DNA of 36,649 nt from Pseudomonadota bacterium (GCA_023436825.1 JAEZHS010000028.1:1-36649), one strand, 5' to 3'; numbered from the stretch's first letter, positions 16,006 to 24,704 are shown. Notes: generated from the sequence alone by a model not told the origin. Made by a program: numbers and translations.

Positions 16006-17097
16006 ATGCGCATTGCAGTGTTGGGCGGCGGCAACGGCTCGTTCGCGGCGGCGGGTGATTTCGCCCTGGCCGGCCATGAGGTGTGGATGTGGCGCCGCGA
16101 CAAGGCGGCCGTGCAGGCGCATCGCGCCGCGGGTGGCAAGGTTGCCATCAAGGATTTCCGCGGCCGGCACGACGCCTCGCTCGCCCAGGTCACGGCCGAC
16201 ATCGCGGCTGCCGTTCGCGGCGCCGAGCTGATCGTCTGTCCGACGCCAGCCTTCGCCCAGGGCGATATCGCCAGGCTCCTCGCACCGCATCTGGAGGACG
16301 GACAGGTCGTGTTCCTGCCGCCGGGCACGTTCGGCTCCATGCTCCTGGCGCAAGCCGCGCACCAGGCGGGCAACAAGGCGTCCGTCGCCTTTGCCGAGAC
16401 CGGCACCTTGCCGTGGCTCACGCGCAAGCACGGCCCTCACGAGGTGCAGATCTCGGCGCGCGGCAAGCATCTGCCGACGGGCGTCTTTCCGCTCAGCTTG
16501 GCGGACCATGCGTTGTCGGTCATCGGCCGCGCCTTCCCTGAAGCCATCGAGCCCTGCGGCGATGCGCTGTCGGGTGCGCTGATGAATGCCGGTCCGATCA
16601 TCCATCCTCCGCTGATCGTCATGAACGCCGGCCCGCTCGAACACTTCGATCGGTGGGACATCCACAAGGAGGGCACGCAGCCCTCGATACGGCGCGTCAC
16701 CGATGCGCTCGACCGCGAGCGCGTGGCGATCCGCGAGGCGCTGGGCTACGGCGGGCCGCATTTCCCGCTGGCCGACCACTATGCCAAGACAGGCCCGGAA
16801 TGGATGTACGGCCGCGGCTCGCACGAGAAGCTCACCGATTCGGGCGACTGGCGCGAGCACATCGTGCTGACGAAGCACCGCTACATGCTGGAGGACACGC
16901 GCATCGGCCTGTCCTTCCTGTCGTCCGTGGCGCGCCTGGCCGGCGTCGCGACCCCGCTGATCGACGCCTTCCGCTCGATCGGTGGCGCCGTTTGCGAGGA
17001 GGACTTCATGACGACCGGTCGTACCCTGGCAAGCCTCGGTCTTGGCGACCTCGACTGCGCGGGCCTGCAGAAGCTGCTGCGTGAGGGGTTCAAATGA
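16006..17097 (+). CDS. NAD(P)-dependent octopine/nopaline-type dehydrogenase family protein
   Basis: The 363-residue protein has an N-terminal Rossmann domain beginning MRIAVLGGGNGSFA and a C-terminal helical opine dehydrogenase domain with NAGPIIHPPLIVMNAGPLEH, the segment that holds the catalytic His in the family. Opine dehydrogenases reduce the imine formed from an amino acid and a 2-oxoacid, or oxidise the opine back. Many family members in catabolic operons have unknown substrates and can resemble ketopantoate or glycerol-phosphate dehydrogenases. It overlaps the following 3-hydroxyacyl-CoA dehydrogenase gene by ATGA. Its presence suggests an amino-acid conjugate or a hydroxyacid intermediate. 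Confidence 0.85.
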   Translation: MRIAVLGGGNGSFAAAGDFALAGHEVWMWRRDKAAVQAHRAAGGKVAIKDFRGRHDASLAQVTADIAAAVRGAELIVCPTPAFAQGDIARLLAPHLEDGQVVFLPPGTFGSMLLAQAAHQAGNKASVAFAETGTLPWLTRKHGPHEVQISARGKHLPTGVFPLSLADHALSVIGRAFPEAIEPCGDALSGALMNAGPIIHPPLIVMNAGPLEHFDRWDIHKEGTQPSIRRVTDALDRERVAIREALGYGGPHFPLADHYAKTGPEWMYGRGSHEKLTDSGDWREHIVLTKHRYMLEDTRIGLSFLSSVARLAGVATPLIDAFRSIGGAVCEEDFMTTGRTLASLGLGDLDCAGLQKLLREGFK

Positions 17098-18065
17098 TCG
17101 GTCTCGTCGGAGCGGGCCGTATGGGCCGCGGCCTGGCGGTGGTCTTCGCCTACGCCGGCCACGACGTCGCGCTGATCGATCTGAAGCGCCGCGATGCCAA
17201 GGATTTCGTGCGGCTGGCGGACGAGGCGAGGGCCGAGGTCACCAAGACTTTCGACACCCTGGCGCACCTCGGCTTCTTTGCGCCCGAGAATGTGGCCACC
17301 ATCGCCCAGCGCGTGCGCGTGGTGTCGGCGGGAGAGGCGGTGTCGGTGCTGCCCGACGCCAGCTTCATCTTCGAAGGCGTGCCCGAGGTGCTGGAGCAGA
17401 AGCGGGAGGTGCTCGCGCAGGTTTCCAAGCTCGCCGGGCCGAAGCCGATCATCGCCTCCACCACCTCGACCATCCTGGTCGACGACCTTATCGGCGCCAT
17501 CGAGCATCCGCGGCGGTTCCTCAACGCCCACTGGCTCAATCCGCCCTTTCTCATGCCCTTGGTCGAGATCTCGCCGGGCAAGGAAACCGAGGCCGAAGTG
17601 GTCGACACGCTGTGCGCCTTCCTGGAGGGCATCGGCAAAGTGACGGTGCGCTGTGCGGCGCGGCCGGGCTACATCGTGCCGCGCATCCAGGCGCTCGCCA
17701 TGAACGAGGCCGCGCGCATGGTCGAGGAGGGCGTGGCCTCGGCCGAGGAGATCGACAAGGCTGTGAAGTACGGCTTCGGCCTGCGCTTTGCGGTGCTGGG
17801 CCTGCTCGAATTCATCGACTGGGGCGGCGGCGACATCCTCTATTACGCCAGCCGCTACCTGACCCAGGCGCTGGGCAACGAACGTTACGCCGCGCCCGAG
17901 ATCGTCGCGCGCAACATGCGGGAGGGACATATCGGCATGAAGACCGGACGCGGCTTCCTCGACTACGAGAAGATGGACCTGGAGCGCCATCGGCTCGAAC
18001 GCCTGGGCGCCTTCGCGTCGCTGCTGCGGGATCTCGATCTGGTGCGCCCGCCGGTGCTGCGATGA
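17094..18065 (+). CDS. 3-Hydroxyacyl-CoA dehydrogenase family protein
   Basis: The 323-residue protein has the NAD-binding loop GAGRMGRG near 6-13, then the family core with Asn and His of the active site in NAHWLNPPFLMPLVEI (H146, N149, E158), and a C-terminal helical dimerisation domain from about 185 on. These enzymes oxidise 3-hydroxyacyl-CoA to 3-oxoacyl-CoA with NAD. The length is somewhat above the 285-residue PaaH/Hbd type and lacks the enoyl-hydratase fusion. Overlaps of four bases on both sides place it firmly between the opine-type dehydrogenase and the acyl-CoA ligase. It would act on a CoA intermediate after ligation. Confidence 0.9.
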   Translation: MIGLVGAGRMGRGLAVVFAYAGHDVALIDLKRRDAKDFVRLADEARAEVTKTFDTLAHLGFFAPENVATIAQRVRVVSAGEAVSVLPDASFIFEGVPEVLEQKREVLAQVSKLAGPKPIIASTTSTILVDDLIGAIEHPRRFLNAHWLNPPFLMPLVEISPGKETEAEVVDTLCAFLEGIGKVTVRCAARPGYIVPRIQALAMNEAARMVEEGVASAEEIDKAVKYGFGLRFAVLGLLEFIDWGGGDILYYASRYLTQALGNERYAAPEIVARNMREGHIGMKTGRGFLDYEKMDLERHRLERLGAFASLLRDLDLVRPPVLR

Positions 18066-19669
18066 CGCGCGAACCTCTCGACGCCGGCCGCCTGTTCGCG
18101 CCCGCAGAGCGCAGCCTCGCGGTCATGCTGCAGGCGCAAGCCAAGAAATTCGGCGCCAAGAAGCTGGCGCAGTCGGGTGACCGTAGCTGGAGCTTCACCG
18201 AGGCGACGGATCTCGCTGCGCGTTCGGCCGGTCGGCTGCAGGCCTCCGGGATCAGGCAGGGCGATCGCGTCGCGCTGATCTGCGAGAACCGGCCGGAATT
18301 CATCGAAGTCTTCCTGGGCGCGGCCTGGCTCGGCGCCATCCTGGTGCCGATCAACACCGCCTCGCGCGGCCTGCAGCTCCGGCACATCCTGGAGAATTCG
18401 GGCGCGCGCCTCATCGTGATCGAGGCCGCCCTTCTGGGGGCGCTGGAGCATGTCGGACTCGAGACTCTCAAGGTCGAGGCCATTTGGGTCATCGACCGCG
18501 CGGGCGACAATGTACCCATGCCGCCGGTCGCCCGGCCGCTGCCGGACCTTGGCGCGCCGGTCGAGGCAGTGCCGACACGACCGAGCGACACGCTCGCCAT
18601 CCTCTACACCTCCGGCACGACGGGTCCGTCGAAGGGCGTGTGCTGCCCGCATGCGCAGTTCTTCTGGTGGGGAGTCAACACGGCCCACCTGCTGGGCGTG
18701 CGCGAAGACGACGTGCTGTGTACGCCGTTGCCGCTCTTCCACACCAACGCGCTCAACACCTTCTTCCAGGCGATGATCACCGGCGCCACGGCGATCTTCG
18801 AAAGCCGCTTCTCGGCTTCGGGGTTCTTCGCGGCCCTGGCCGAGCGCAAGGCGACGGTGACCTATCTGCTGGGCGCCATGGTGCCGATCCTGTTGTCACG
18901 GCCGGAAAACGAAGAGGAGCACGCGCATCGTGTTCGCATCGCCCTGGCCCCAGGCGTGCCGGGCCATTTCCATAGTGACTTCACCCGGCGCACCGGCATT
19001 GCGCTGCTCGACGGTTACGGCTCGACCGAGACCAACTTCGTGATCGGCTCGCCGATCGCCGAGTGCCGGCCCGGCACCATGGGCCGCCTGTTCGAGGGTT
19101 TCGCCGCCCGCGTGGTCGACGACGAGGACAACGAGGTGCCGGACGGCACGCCGGGCGAGCTGATGCTGCGCGCCGAGGCGCCCTTCGCCTTCGCCACCGG
19201 CTATTTCGGCACGCCCGAGAAGACGGTCGAGGCCTGGCGGAACCTCTGGTTCCACAGCGGCGACCGCGTCATCCGCGAGCCCGACGGCTACTACAAGTTC
19301 GTCGACCGACTGAAGGACGCGATCCGCCGGCGCGGCGAGAACATCTCTTCCTTCGAGGTCGAGCAGGTGCTGCTGAGCCACCCCGAGATCGCCACCGCTG
19401 CCGCCTTCCCCGTGCGCTCCGAGCTCGCCGAGGACGAGGTGATGGCGGCGATCGTGCGCCAGCCCGGCAGTGTCCTCGACGAGACGACGATCATCCGCTT
19501 CTGCGAGACGCGCATGCCCTATTTTGCCGTGCCGCGCTTCCTCGAGTTCGTCGATGTCCTGCCCGCGACGGAGAACGGCAAGATCCAGAAGTACAAGCTG
19601 CGCGAACGCGGCATCACCGACCGCACCTGGGATCGCGAAGCCGCCGGGATCACCGTCAAGCGGCGGTGA
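18062..19669 (+). CDS. AMP-dependent acyl-CoA ligase
   Basis: The 535-residue ANL-superfamily ligase activates a carboxylic acid to its CoA thioester through an acyl-adenylate. The phosphate loop YTSGTTGPSKG is at 182-192, the A5 motif GYGSTE near 318-323, the Asp of the SGDR motif follows, and the C-terminal catalytic Lys is K507 in ENGKIQK. The sequence resembles the CaiC/crotonobetaine-ligase branch rather than long-chain fatty acid ligases. It is the last gene of the plus-strand operon and its stop codon directly touches the stop of the convergent gene. Substrate is unknown; an aryl acid made by the Rieske oxygenase is a fair guess. Confidence 0.92.
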   Translation: MTREPLDAGRLFAPAERSLAVMLQAQAKKFGAKKLAQSGDRSWSFTEATDLAARSAGRLQASGIRQGDRVALICENRPEFIEVFLGAAWLGAILVPINTASRGLQLRHILENSGARLIVIEAALLGALEHVGLETLKVEAIWVIDRAGDNVPMPPVARPLPDLGAPVEAVPTRPSDTLAILYTSGTTGPSKGVCCPHAQFFWWGVNTAHLLGVREDDVLCTPLPLFHTNALNTFFQAMITGATAIFESRFSASGFFAALAERKATVTYLLGAMVPILLSRPENEEEHAHRVRIALAPGVPGHFHSDFTRRTGIALLDGYGSTETNFVIGSPIAECRPGTMGRLFEGFAARVVDDEDNEVPDGTPGELMLRAEAPFAFATGYFGTPEKTVEAWRNLWFHSGDRVIREPDGYYKFVDRLKDAIRRRGENISSFEVEQVLLSHPEIATAAAFPVRSELAEDEVMAAIVRQPGSVLDETTIIRFCETRMPYFAVPRFLEFVDVLPATENGKIQKYKLRERGITDRTWDREAAGITVKRR

Positions 19670-20848
19670 TCAGATGAACATGTCGAGCTGGTTATAGTTC
19701 TTCAGCACGCTGGCGCGGGTGGCCTCGTTCCAGCGGTTCTCGTCCTCACGACCGATCATCGGCCGGTAGACGTAGGGCGTCTCTTGCGGAAAGCGTTGCC
19801 GGCGCGCATCGATCGCGATCTGGAGGATGCGCGTGCGCGCCTCGATGCGCGCCAGGTCGTAGGTTTCGACATTGCCGTTCAAGCGCCGTGTCGTGACGTT
19901 CAGCACGCGCTTGCGCGGGAAGAAGCCGGCGTTGAGGGTGAGGCGGCGATCGGGCGAGCTGTTGGCGAAGGAACCGTGCACGAGCTGGCGGTTGGTGACG
20001 ATCGTGTCGCCGGCATCGCACAGCATCGGCACCGCACCCTCGATGCGGTCCGAGCCGCTCTCGGCCACCATCTTCTTGATATCCGCCTTGCCGCGCTTGT
20101 GGCTGCCGGGCAGCACCCAGACGCCGTTGCCAGCCGTGCTGGGATAGAGCTGGGTCATGAAGTTGAAGCCATGCGCGCCCTCGTCCCAGTCGGCCGCATT
20201 CCAGTGGGTCGTGCCGTCCTGGTGCCAGGCGACCGATGGGCCGAGCCCCGCCTCCTTCACGAAGGTCACTTCGTTGTAGGGCACGAAATCGTCGCCCAGG
20301 ATCGAGGCCGCTGCGGTCAGCAATCCGGGATGGCCATAGAGGCGCAGGCAGGCGTCGCTGAGGTGAAGGTTGCCGTCGAGCAGCTCGATGGTCCAGGTCG
20401 GCGCGTCCTTGCCCGGATCGGGTTGCAGCATGGCAGCGGGATGCCGGCCGTTGTTCGCGTTGGTGCCGCCAACCGGATCGCTCAAGGGCTTGGCCCAGCG
20501 ATAAGGCGGCTTGATGATGCCGTGCTCCGTTGCCGGCCGCCCTTGGCGATCGACCGTCGCATCGGGCGCCACCGGCGCGCGCGACAGCACATCGTCGATA
20601 TCGGCCCGCAGCTCCGCCAGCTCCTCCGGCCCGACGACGCCCTGGAAGACGTAGAAGCCGTTCCTCCAGTACGACTCCAGGATCTCAGGCAGCAGCTTGC
20701 CGTCATCGCCGACGCGGATCGGGCCGCGATTGCCCAGGGCATGGGCGCGCGCCTCCGCGCGTCGGCCGTACTCGCTCATGGCGCGCACATGATCCGTGGC
20801 GCTGAGCGGCAAGGGAGGAGTAGCTTCGGCGGTGGTGGTGAGCGTCAT
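19670..20848 (-). CDS. Phytanoyl-CoA dioxygenase (PhyH)-family oxygenase
   Basis: The 392-residue protein is a non-heme Fe(II)/2-oxoglutarate oxygenase of the PhyH family. The iron triad is H209 and D211 in AWHQDGTTHW and H291 in LVHGSFANSS; the 2-oxoglutarate-binding Arg is likely R301 or R302. It would hydroxylate a small acid or CoA ester. A GTG at 20857 extends the frame by three codons, but AGGTG sits at the right distance before ATG 20848, so I prefer that start. It converges on the catabolic operon with no base between the two stop codons. A functional link to that operon is possible but it has its own upstream region, shared divergently with the DUF3142 gene. Confidence 0.9.
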   Translation of the reverse strand: MTLTTTAEATPPLPLSATDHVRAMSEYGRRAEARAHALGNRGPIRVGDDGKLLPEILESYWRNGFYVFQGVVGPEELAELRADIDDVLSRAPVAPDATVDRQGRPATEHGIIKPPYRWAKPLSDPVGGTNANNGRHPAAMLQPDPGKDAPTWTIELLDGNLHLSDACLRLYGHPGLLTAAASILGDDFVPYNEVTFVKEAGLGPSVAWHQDGTTHWNAADWDEGAHGFNFMTQLYPSTAGNGVWVLPGSHKRGKADIKKMVAESGSDRIEGAVPMLCDAGDTIVTNRQLVHGSFANSSPDRRLTLNAGFFPRKRVLNVTTRRLNGNVETYDLARIEARTRILQIAIDARRQRFPQETPYVYRPMIGREDENRWNEATRASVLKNYNQLDMFI

Positions 20849-20989
20849 GGCAGGCACCTGAAGAGGAAGCGTGGCAAACGATATCCCAGCTCATACCCGC
20901 GAACCAAGCCGCGCTACGTGTCAGCGTATCGACAGCCAAAATGGTGTAGACTTCAGCCGGGCCGGTGACGGTTCCAGGGGGAAGGCGTC

Positions 20990-22183
20990 ATGCGGTTGCT
21001 CGCCGCAATGTTGTTGTGCGTGATCGGGCTGTCGGGGTCGATGCCGCAGATTAGGACCACGGCGGCGCCCCTGCCTCATGATGCCTACGTCTGGCAACGG
21101 GCCTGGACCCCCAACGTGATTTCGAGCGTCAACCGGTCGTCGGACATCGTCCGCACTTGGCGCCTCCTCCTGGCCGAAGCCGACGCGTCGGGCCGCTGGA
21201 CGTCGGTGCGCATTCCCTGGTCCGACGTCCAGGCCACGCAACGGCCGGTGATCGGGGTGATCCGCATCGATGGCCGGCTCGACGAGGCGCGGATACCGGC
21301 CATGCTCGAGCAGGTCATGGCCCGGATCGAGCCGATATCGGCGACCCTTGCCGGAGTCGAGATCGACTACGACTGCCCGACTTCCAAGCTTGCGGTCTAC
21401 GCGCGCTTTCTGGCCGCGCTCCGGTCGCGCCTCGCGCCAGCCCTGAAACTCTCGATCACCGCCCTGCCCACATGGATGACATCGAGCCAGCTCGAGCGGG
21501 TGACCAGGGATCTCGACGAGATCGTCCTGCAGGTCCATGCCGTGGACGATCCGCGCCGTGGGCTGTTCGATCCGGATCAGGCCGAGCGCTGGGTGCGGGA
21601 CTTCGGACGGCGCATTCATCGACCTTTTCGCGTGGCGCTTCCCGCCTACGACGTGCAGGTGACCTGGCGGCCCGACGGACGGCTGGCCAGCGTCGAAGGC
21701 GAGATGCCCCTGCGCACCGGCATGACCAACGGCGAGATGCTGCGCGCCTCACCCGAGGCGGTGCTGAAATTCCTGAACGCCATGCGGCTCGGCGCGCCGG
21801 AAGGCCTTCTAGGCATCGCCTGGTTCCGGCTGCCGACCGACGCCGATTCGCGGGCCTGGAGCCTGCAGACGTGGCGAGCGGTGATCGCTGGCGAGCTGCC
21901 GGCCATCCAATTGAGCGCCAGGCTCGTGCCGGCTGAGCGCGTCGATCTCTGGACGGTCACCTTGTCGAACGACGGGCCCGTCGATGCGGCGCTGCCGCGC
22001 CACATCCGCCTCGATCCGGCATGCGAGGCGGCCGACGGCGCCAACGGCTTCAGACTCGCCTCTGCCGGCGGGCCGCTGGTCCTCGAGGCGACCGGCAACG
22101 GCCGGCTGCGCGCCAAGCGCAAGCGCATCATCGGCTGGGCGCGCTGCACTGAACCGGAAAGGGTCCTCGATGTCGTTCAATAG
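20990..22183 (+). CDS. DUF3142 domain protein
   Basis: The 397-residue protein has a likely signal peptide (about 1-26) and a conserved core with YVWQRAWTP, a barrel strand GVEIDYDCPTSKL and later LPAYDVQV. These are features of DUF3142, a family of unknown function that I recall as TIM-barrel or glycoside-hydrolase-like. It should be exported. The start ATG follows a strong GGGGGAAGG ribosome site. The last 14 bases overlap the next gene in another frame. DUF3142 genes usually travel with such a large repeat-rich partner, pointing to a joint envelope or extracellular function. The 140-bp upstream region is divergent from the PhyH gene and shows no clear promoter. Confidence 0.78.
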   Translation: MRLLAAMLLCVIGLSGSMPQIRTTAAPLPHDAYVWQRAWTPNVISSVNRSSDIVRTWRLLLAEADASGRWTSVRIPWSDVQATQRPVIGVIRIDGRLDEARIPAMLEQVMARIEPISATLAGVEIDYDCPTSKLAVYARFLAALRSRLAPALKLSITALPTWMTSSQLERVTRDLDEIVLQVHAVDDPRRGLFDPDQAERWVRDFGRRIHRPFRVALPAYDVQVTWRPDGRLASVEGEMPLRTGMTNGEMLRASPEAVLKFLNAMRLGAPEGLLGIAWFRLPTDADSRAWSLQTWRAVIAGELPAIQLSARLVPAERVDLWTVTLSNDGPVDAALPRHIRLDPACEAADGANGFRLASAGGPLVLEATGNGRLRAKRKRIIGWARCTEPERVLDVVQ

Positions 22184-24398
22184 GCTCGGTGTGATGGTCC
22201 TGGCCGCCGCGGCCTGCATCGGCGTCGCGCTGGCCTGCGGGCCGAACTTCCCGTGGCAGCTTCTGGACAGCCGCGAGGGAACGGTGAAAGCGCCCATCGA
22301 GCTCAACTTCGCCTTCGAGATGTCTCGCCTCGTCGACGCGCCCAAGGACAGCGTGCGCGCCGTCGAATCCGACAGGCCCGTCGACGATGAGGCCGTGGCC
22401 GTCGAGCGCGAGGAAATCCAGTCCGGCGCGTGGCAGGGCCTCATGCCTGCTGCATCCAGCGATTGGCTCCTGGCCCGGCTCGAGATGGCGCGTCGCGCCG
22501 AGAGCGGCGATGCGGCGAAGGCGGCCGCGGCGGGTCTTCCCGTCGCGGTGGCCGACTATCTCGCTGGCGCCGCGGACTATCATGCCGACCGTCTCGACGC
22601 GGCGATGGCCTTCTTCCAGGCGATCGATCGATTGCCGGCCGACCAGAGGAAGGTCCGCGCGGTCACCGCCGCCTACATGCGCGGCCGTATCCATCAGCGC
22701 CTGGGGCAGTTCGCGGCGGCGCGTGCGGACTTCGAGGTTGCGCGCCGTTATGCCGAGGCAGGCGCTCCCGATCCCATGGGGCTGGCGGTGGCGAGCCTCG
22801 GCGAGGAGGCGCGCCTGGACCTGATCCAGGGGGGCTTGATCAATTCGCCTTGGCCGCTGCCGAACGTCGCCATCGACGATGCGGCCGCACCTCGGTTGAT
22901 CGCAAACGCCGTTCGCCTCTACGCCGAGCAAGCCAACCGCGGGTCAAAGGTTGGCCTGTTGTCGTTGGGCGAGGTGGCGCGATTGCTCATGGAGCCAGAC
23001 GTCGATCTTCGTCGCATCCTCGCCGAACCGATCGTCCGGCGGCTGCTCGTGGCCTATGTCGCCTCGAAACAGCCCGACTACACCTGGGACGACACGACCG
23101 ATCTCGACTCCATGGTTGCCGCCACAATGGAAGCCGTCCTGTCGCAGCCCGCGCCTTCGCCCGGGCCCGACGTCGACCGTCTCGCTGCCCTGGCCTACCA
23201 GGGCGGCCGCTACGATCTTGCCGAGAAGCTGTCGGAGAAGGCGACTCAGCCGTTGGGCCTCTGGGTGCGCGCCAAGCTTGCATTGCGCCGCGGCGACCGT
23301 GCGGATGCGGTGAAGGACTGGGCGGCGGCCTTGACAGCTCTCGGGACGGACGATCGAACGCTGGACGATGATGCCAAGACCCGACTGCGCGGCGAAGTCG
23401 CGGTCATGCGATTGAGCCAGGGCGAATATCGCGACTCCCTGCAGCTGCTGTTCCCCGTCGCAGAGACCTACTGGGGGGACGTCATCTACATCGCCGAACG
23501 TGTGCTGACGGTCGACGAGCTCAAGGCGTTCGTCGACGGTCTGCCGCCATCATCCGCGCCTCAGGCCCGCTCGGACCGGCCTAATCCCGTGGGGAATCTG
23601 CGCGCCTTGCTGGCGCGGCGGCTGGTCCGGGTCGGGCGCACCAGCGAGGCGCTGGCCTATTTCCCGCCGCGGGTGGCGGGCTCGACGCCGGACGATCGTG
23701 ACCAGGACCGCGCCGACGTCGAGGATGCCCGCGACTACCTCGCGGCTGTCGAGGCGGCTCGACCGGCCTGGTTCGAATGGCCGTGGCAACGAGTGTCCCG
23801 CGCCGAAGCCCTGTTCAAGTTGGCCCGAATGACCCGCATGCAGGGCATGGGCTTGATGGGAACGGAAGGCCCACCCGATGAGACGGTGATGTACGGCTCG
23901 TTCCCCTCCGGCATCGGCCAGTCGAGTCCCAACGGCGAGGGCACGTCGCCGAGCCCGCTGCTCGGGCCCGACGAGGCGAGCCGCTTCGCCGCCAGCGCCC
24001 CCAAGCCCGATGTCCGCTTCCACTATCGCCCGATCGCCGCCGATCGCGCACTCGCCGCCGCCGACCTCTTGCCGCAGCGCTCGCAGGCCTATGCCGCGGC
24101 GATCTGCTGGGCGGCCCGGTATGCCATCGACAGCGGCGACCAGGACAAGGCCACGGCGATTTACAAGCGCTACGTCGCAACCGGCGCCTACCAGGCCTGG
24201 GCCACGAACTTCGGCCGGAAGTGCGTGGAGCCCGATTTCGAGGCGGCGAAGACATTCTGGCAGCGCCGCATCACGACCTGGGTGAATCAGGTGGCGGGGT
24301 CAGCCTGGCGGCACGCCGGTCTGCTCGGTGCCTTGGCGATCGCCTGTGTGGCGGTCGTGATCCTGGGCCGACGCAGCCTGCTCGCCCGCCGAAGCTGA
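22170..24398 (+). CDS. Large TPR-like, membrane-anchored partner of the DUF3142 protein
   Basis: The 742-residue protein has an N-terminal hydrophobic signal (residues 5-22) ending VALAC followed by GPNFPW, compatible with a lipoprotein box with Cys23. A hydrophobic helix near 715-735, followed by a basic end RRSLLARRS, makes a second membrane anchor. The middle is helical and Ala-rich with TPR-like repeats, clearest at 135-190 (DYHADRLDAAMAFFQAIDR and following helices) and 340-400. No enzyme motif is visible. I recall lipoproteins with this N-terminal CGP-F-P motif next to DUF3142 genes in other proteobacteria, but cannot give a function. Gene overlap of 14 bases with the DUF3142 gene indicates coupled translation. 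Confidence 0.7.
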   Translation: MSFNRLGVMVLAAAACIGVALACGPNFPWQLLDSREGTVKAPIELNFAFEMSRLVDAPKDSVRAVESDRPVDDEAVAVEREEIQSGAWQGLMPAASSDWLLARLEMARRAESGDAAKAAAAGLPVAVADYLAGAADYHADRLDAAMAFFQAIDRLPADQRKVRAVTAAYMRGRIHQRLGQFAAARADFEVARRYAEAGAPDPMGLAVASLGEEARLDLIQGGLINSPWPLPNVAIDDAAAPRLIANAVRLYAEQANRGSKVGLLSLGEVARLLMEPDVDLRRILAEPIVRRLLVAYVASKQPDYTWDDTTDLDSMVAATMEAVLSQPAPSPGPDVDRLAALAYQGGRYDLAEKLSEKATQPLGLWVRAKLALRRGDRADAVKDWAAALTALGTDDRTLDDDAKTRLRGEVAVMRLSQGEYRDSLQLLFPVAETYWGDVIYIAERVLTVDELKAFVDGLPPSSAPQARSDRPNPVGNLRALLARRLVRVGRTSEALAYFPPRVAGSTPDDRDQDRADVEDARDYLAAVEAARPAWFEWPWQRVSRAEALFKLARMTRMQGMGLMGTEGPPDETVMYGSFPSGIGQSSPNGEGTSPSPLLGPDEASRFAASAPKPDVRFHYRPIAADRALAAADLLPQRSQAYAAAICWAARYAIDSGDQDKATAIYKRYVATGAYQAWATNFGRKCVEPDFEAAKTFWQRRITTWVNQVAGSAWRHAGLLGALAIACVAVVILGRRSLLARRS

Positions 24399-24430
24399 GA
24401 CCAGGGCTTGAACGCGGGGCCGATGAGATT

Positions 24431-24445
24431 GCCAGCACTGCTGGC
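24431..24445. promoter_or_regulatory. Perfect 15-bp palindrome after the TPR-like gene
   Basis: The 15-base sequence GCCAGCACTGCTGGC is a perfect inverted repeat with one central base, 33 bases after the TPR-like stop. CGAT and ATCG flank it at unequal distances. It could be the stem of a terminator without a U-tract or a protein-binding site. Confidence 0.4.
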
Positions 24446-24466
24446 ATCGGTGCTCGACTCGAACAA

Positions 24467-24504
24467 GTTTTTGCGCTCGGGCCCCCCTTATGGGACGCAA
24501 AAAC
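24467..24504. terminator. Candidate bidirectional hairpin with T- and A-tracts
   Basis: The arms GTTTTTGCG (24467-24475) and CGCAAAAAC (24496-24504) pair perfectly, and CCC with GGG can pair in the interior. The A/T runs are at the stem base, so transcripts from either side would end on U- or A-rich flanks. It is not a textbook terminator because the U-run is inside the stem. The wider gap 24399-24704 has no gene that I can support. Confidence 0.4.
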
Positions 24505-24515
24505 TAGAACGGCAG

Positions 24516-24544
24516 TTGACCTAAACGAGCACCTAAGTTATATT
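24516..24544 (+). promoter_or_regulatory. Near-consensus sigma-70-type promoter without an evident gene
   Basis: TTGACC at 24516-24521, a 17-base spacer and TATATT at 24539-24544 match the consensus at five of six positions in each box, unusually good for GC-rich DNA. Transcription would start near 24551 and run into the convergent DUF1028 gene. No open frame with family likeness lies downstream, but a small hairpin GGTCGG/CCGACC occurs at 24619-24635. A small or antisense RNA is a possible product. Confidence 0.5.
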
Positions 24545-24704
24545 GACCGAGCGTCGCTTCCCGGCGGCTCTGCTCTTTGCATCGTTCATCCGATACCCAT
24601 CGCGCCGGGCCGCTGCCGGGTCGGCCTGTCCGACCGAGCAAGCCCCATGGATAGTGGGTCGGCTTCCCCATTCGCCGTTCAGCCAGTCGAAGGCGAACGA
24701 CCCC

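Noticed and set aside
14596..16878. 760-codon minus-strand open frame opposite SDR, MarR and opine-type genes
   Set aside because: It spans three well-supported plus-strand genes and has no domain.
24399..24704. Insertion sequence remnant or tRNA in the gap
   Set aside because: There is no transposase-like frame, no target duplication and no cloverleaf that I could fold.
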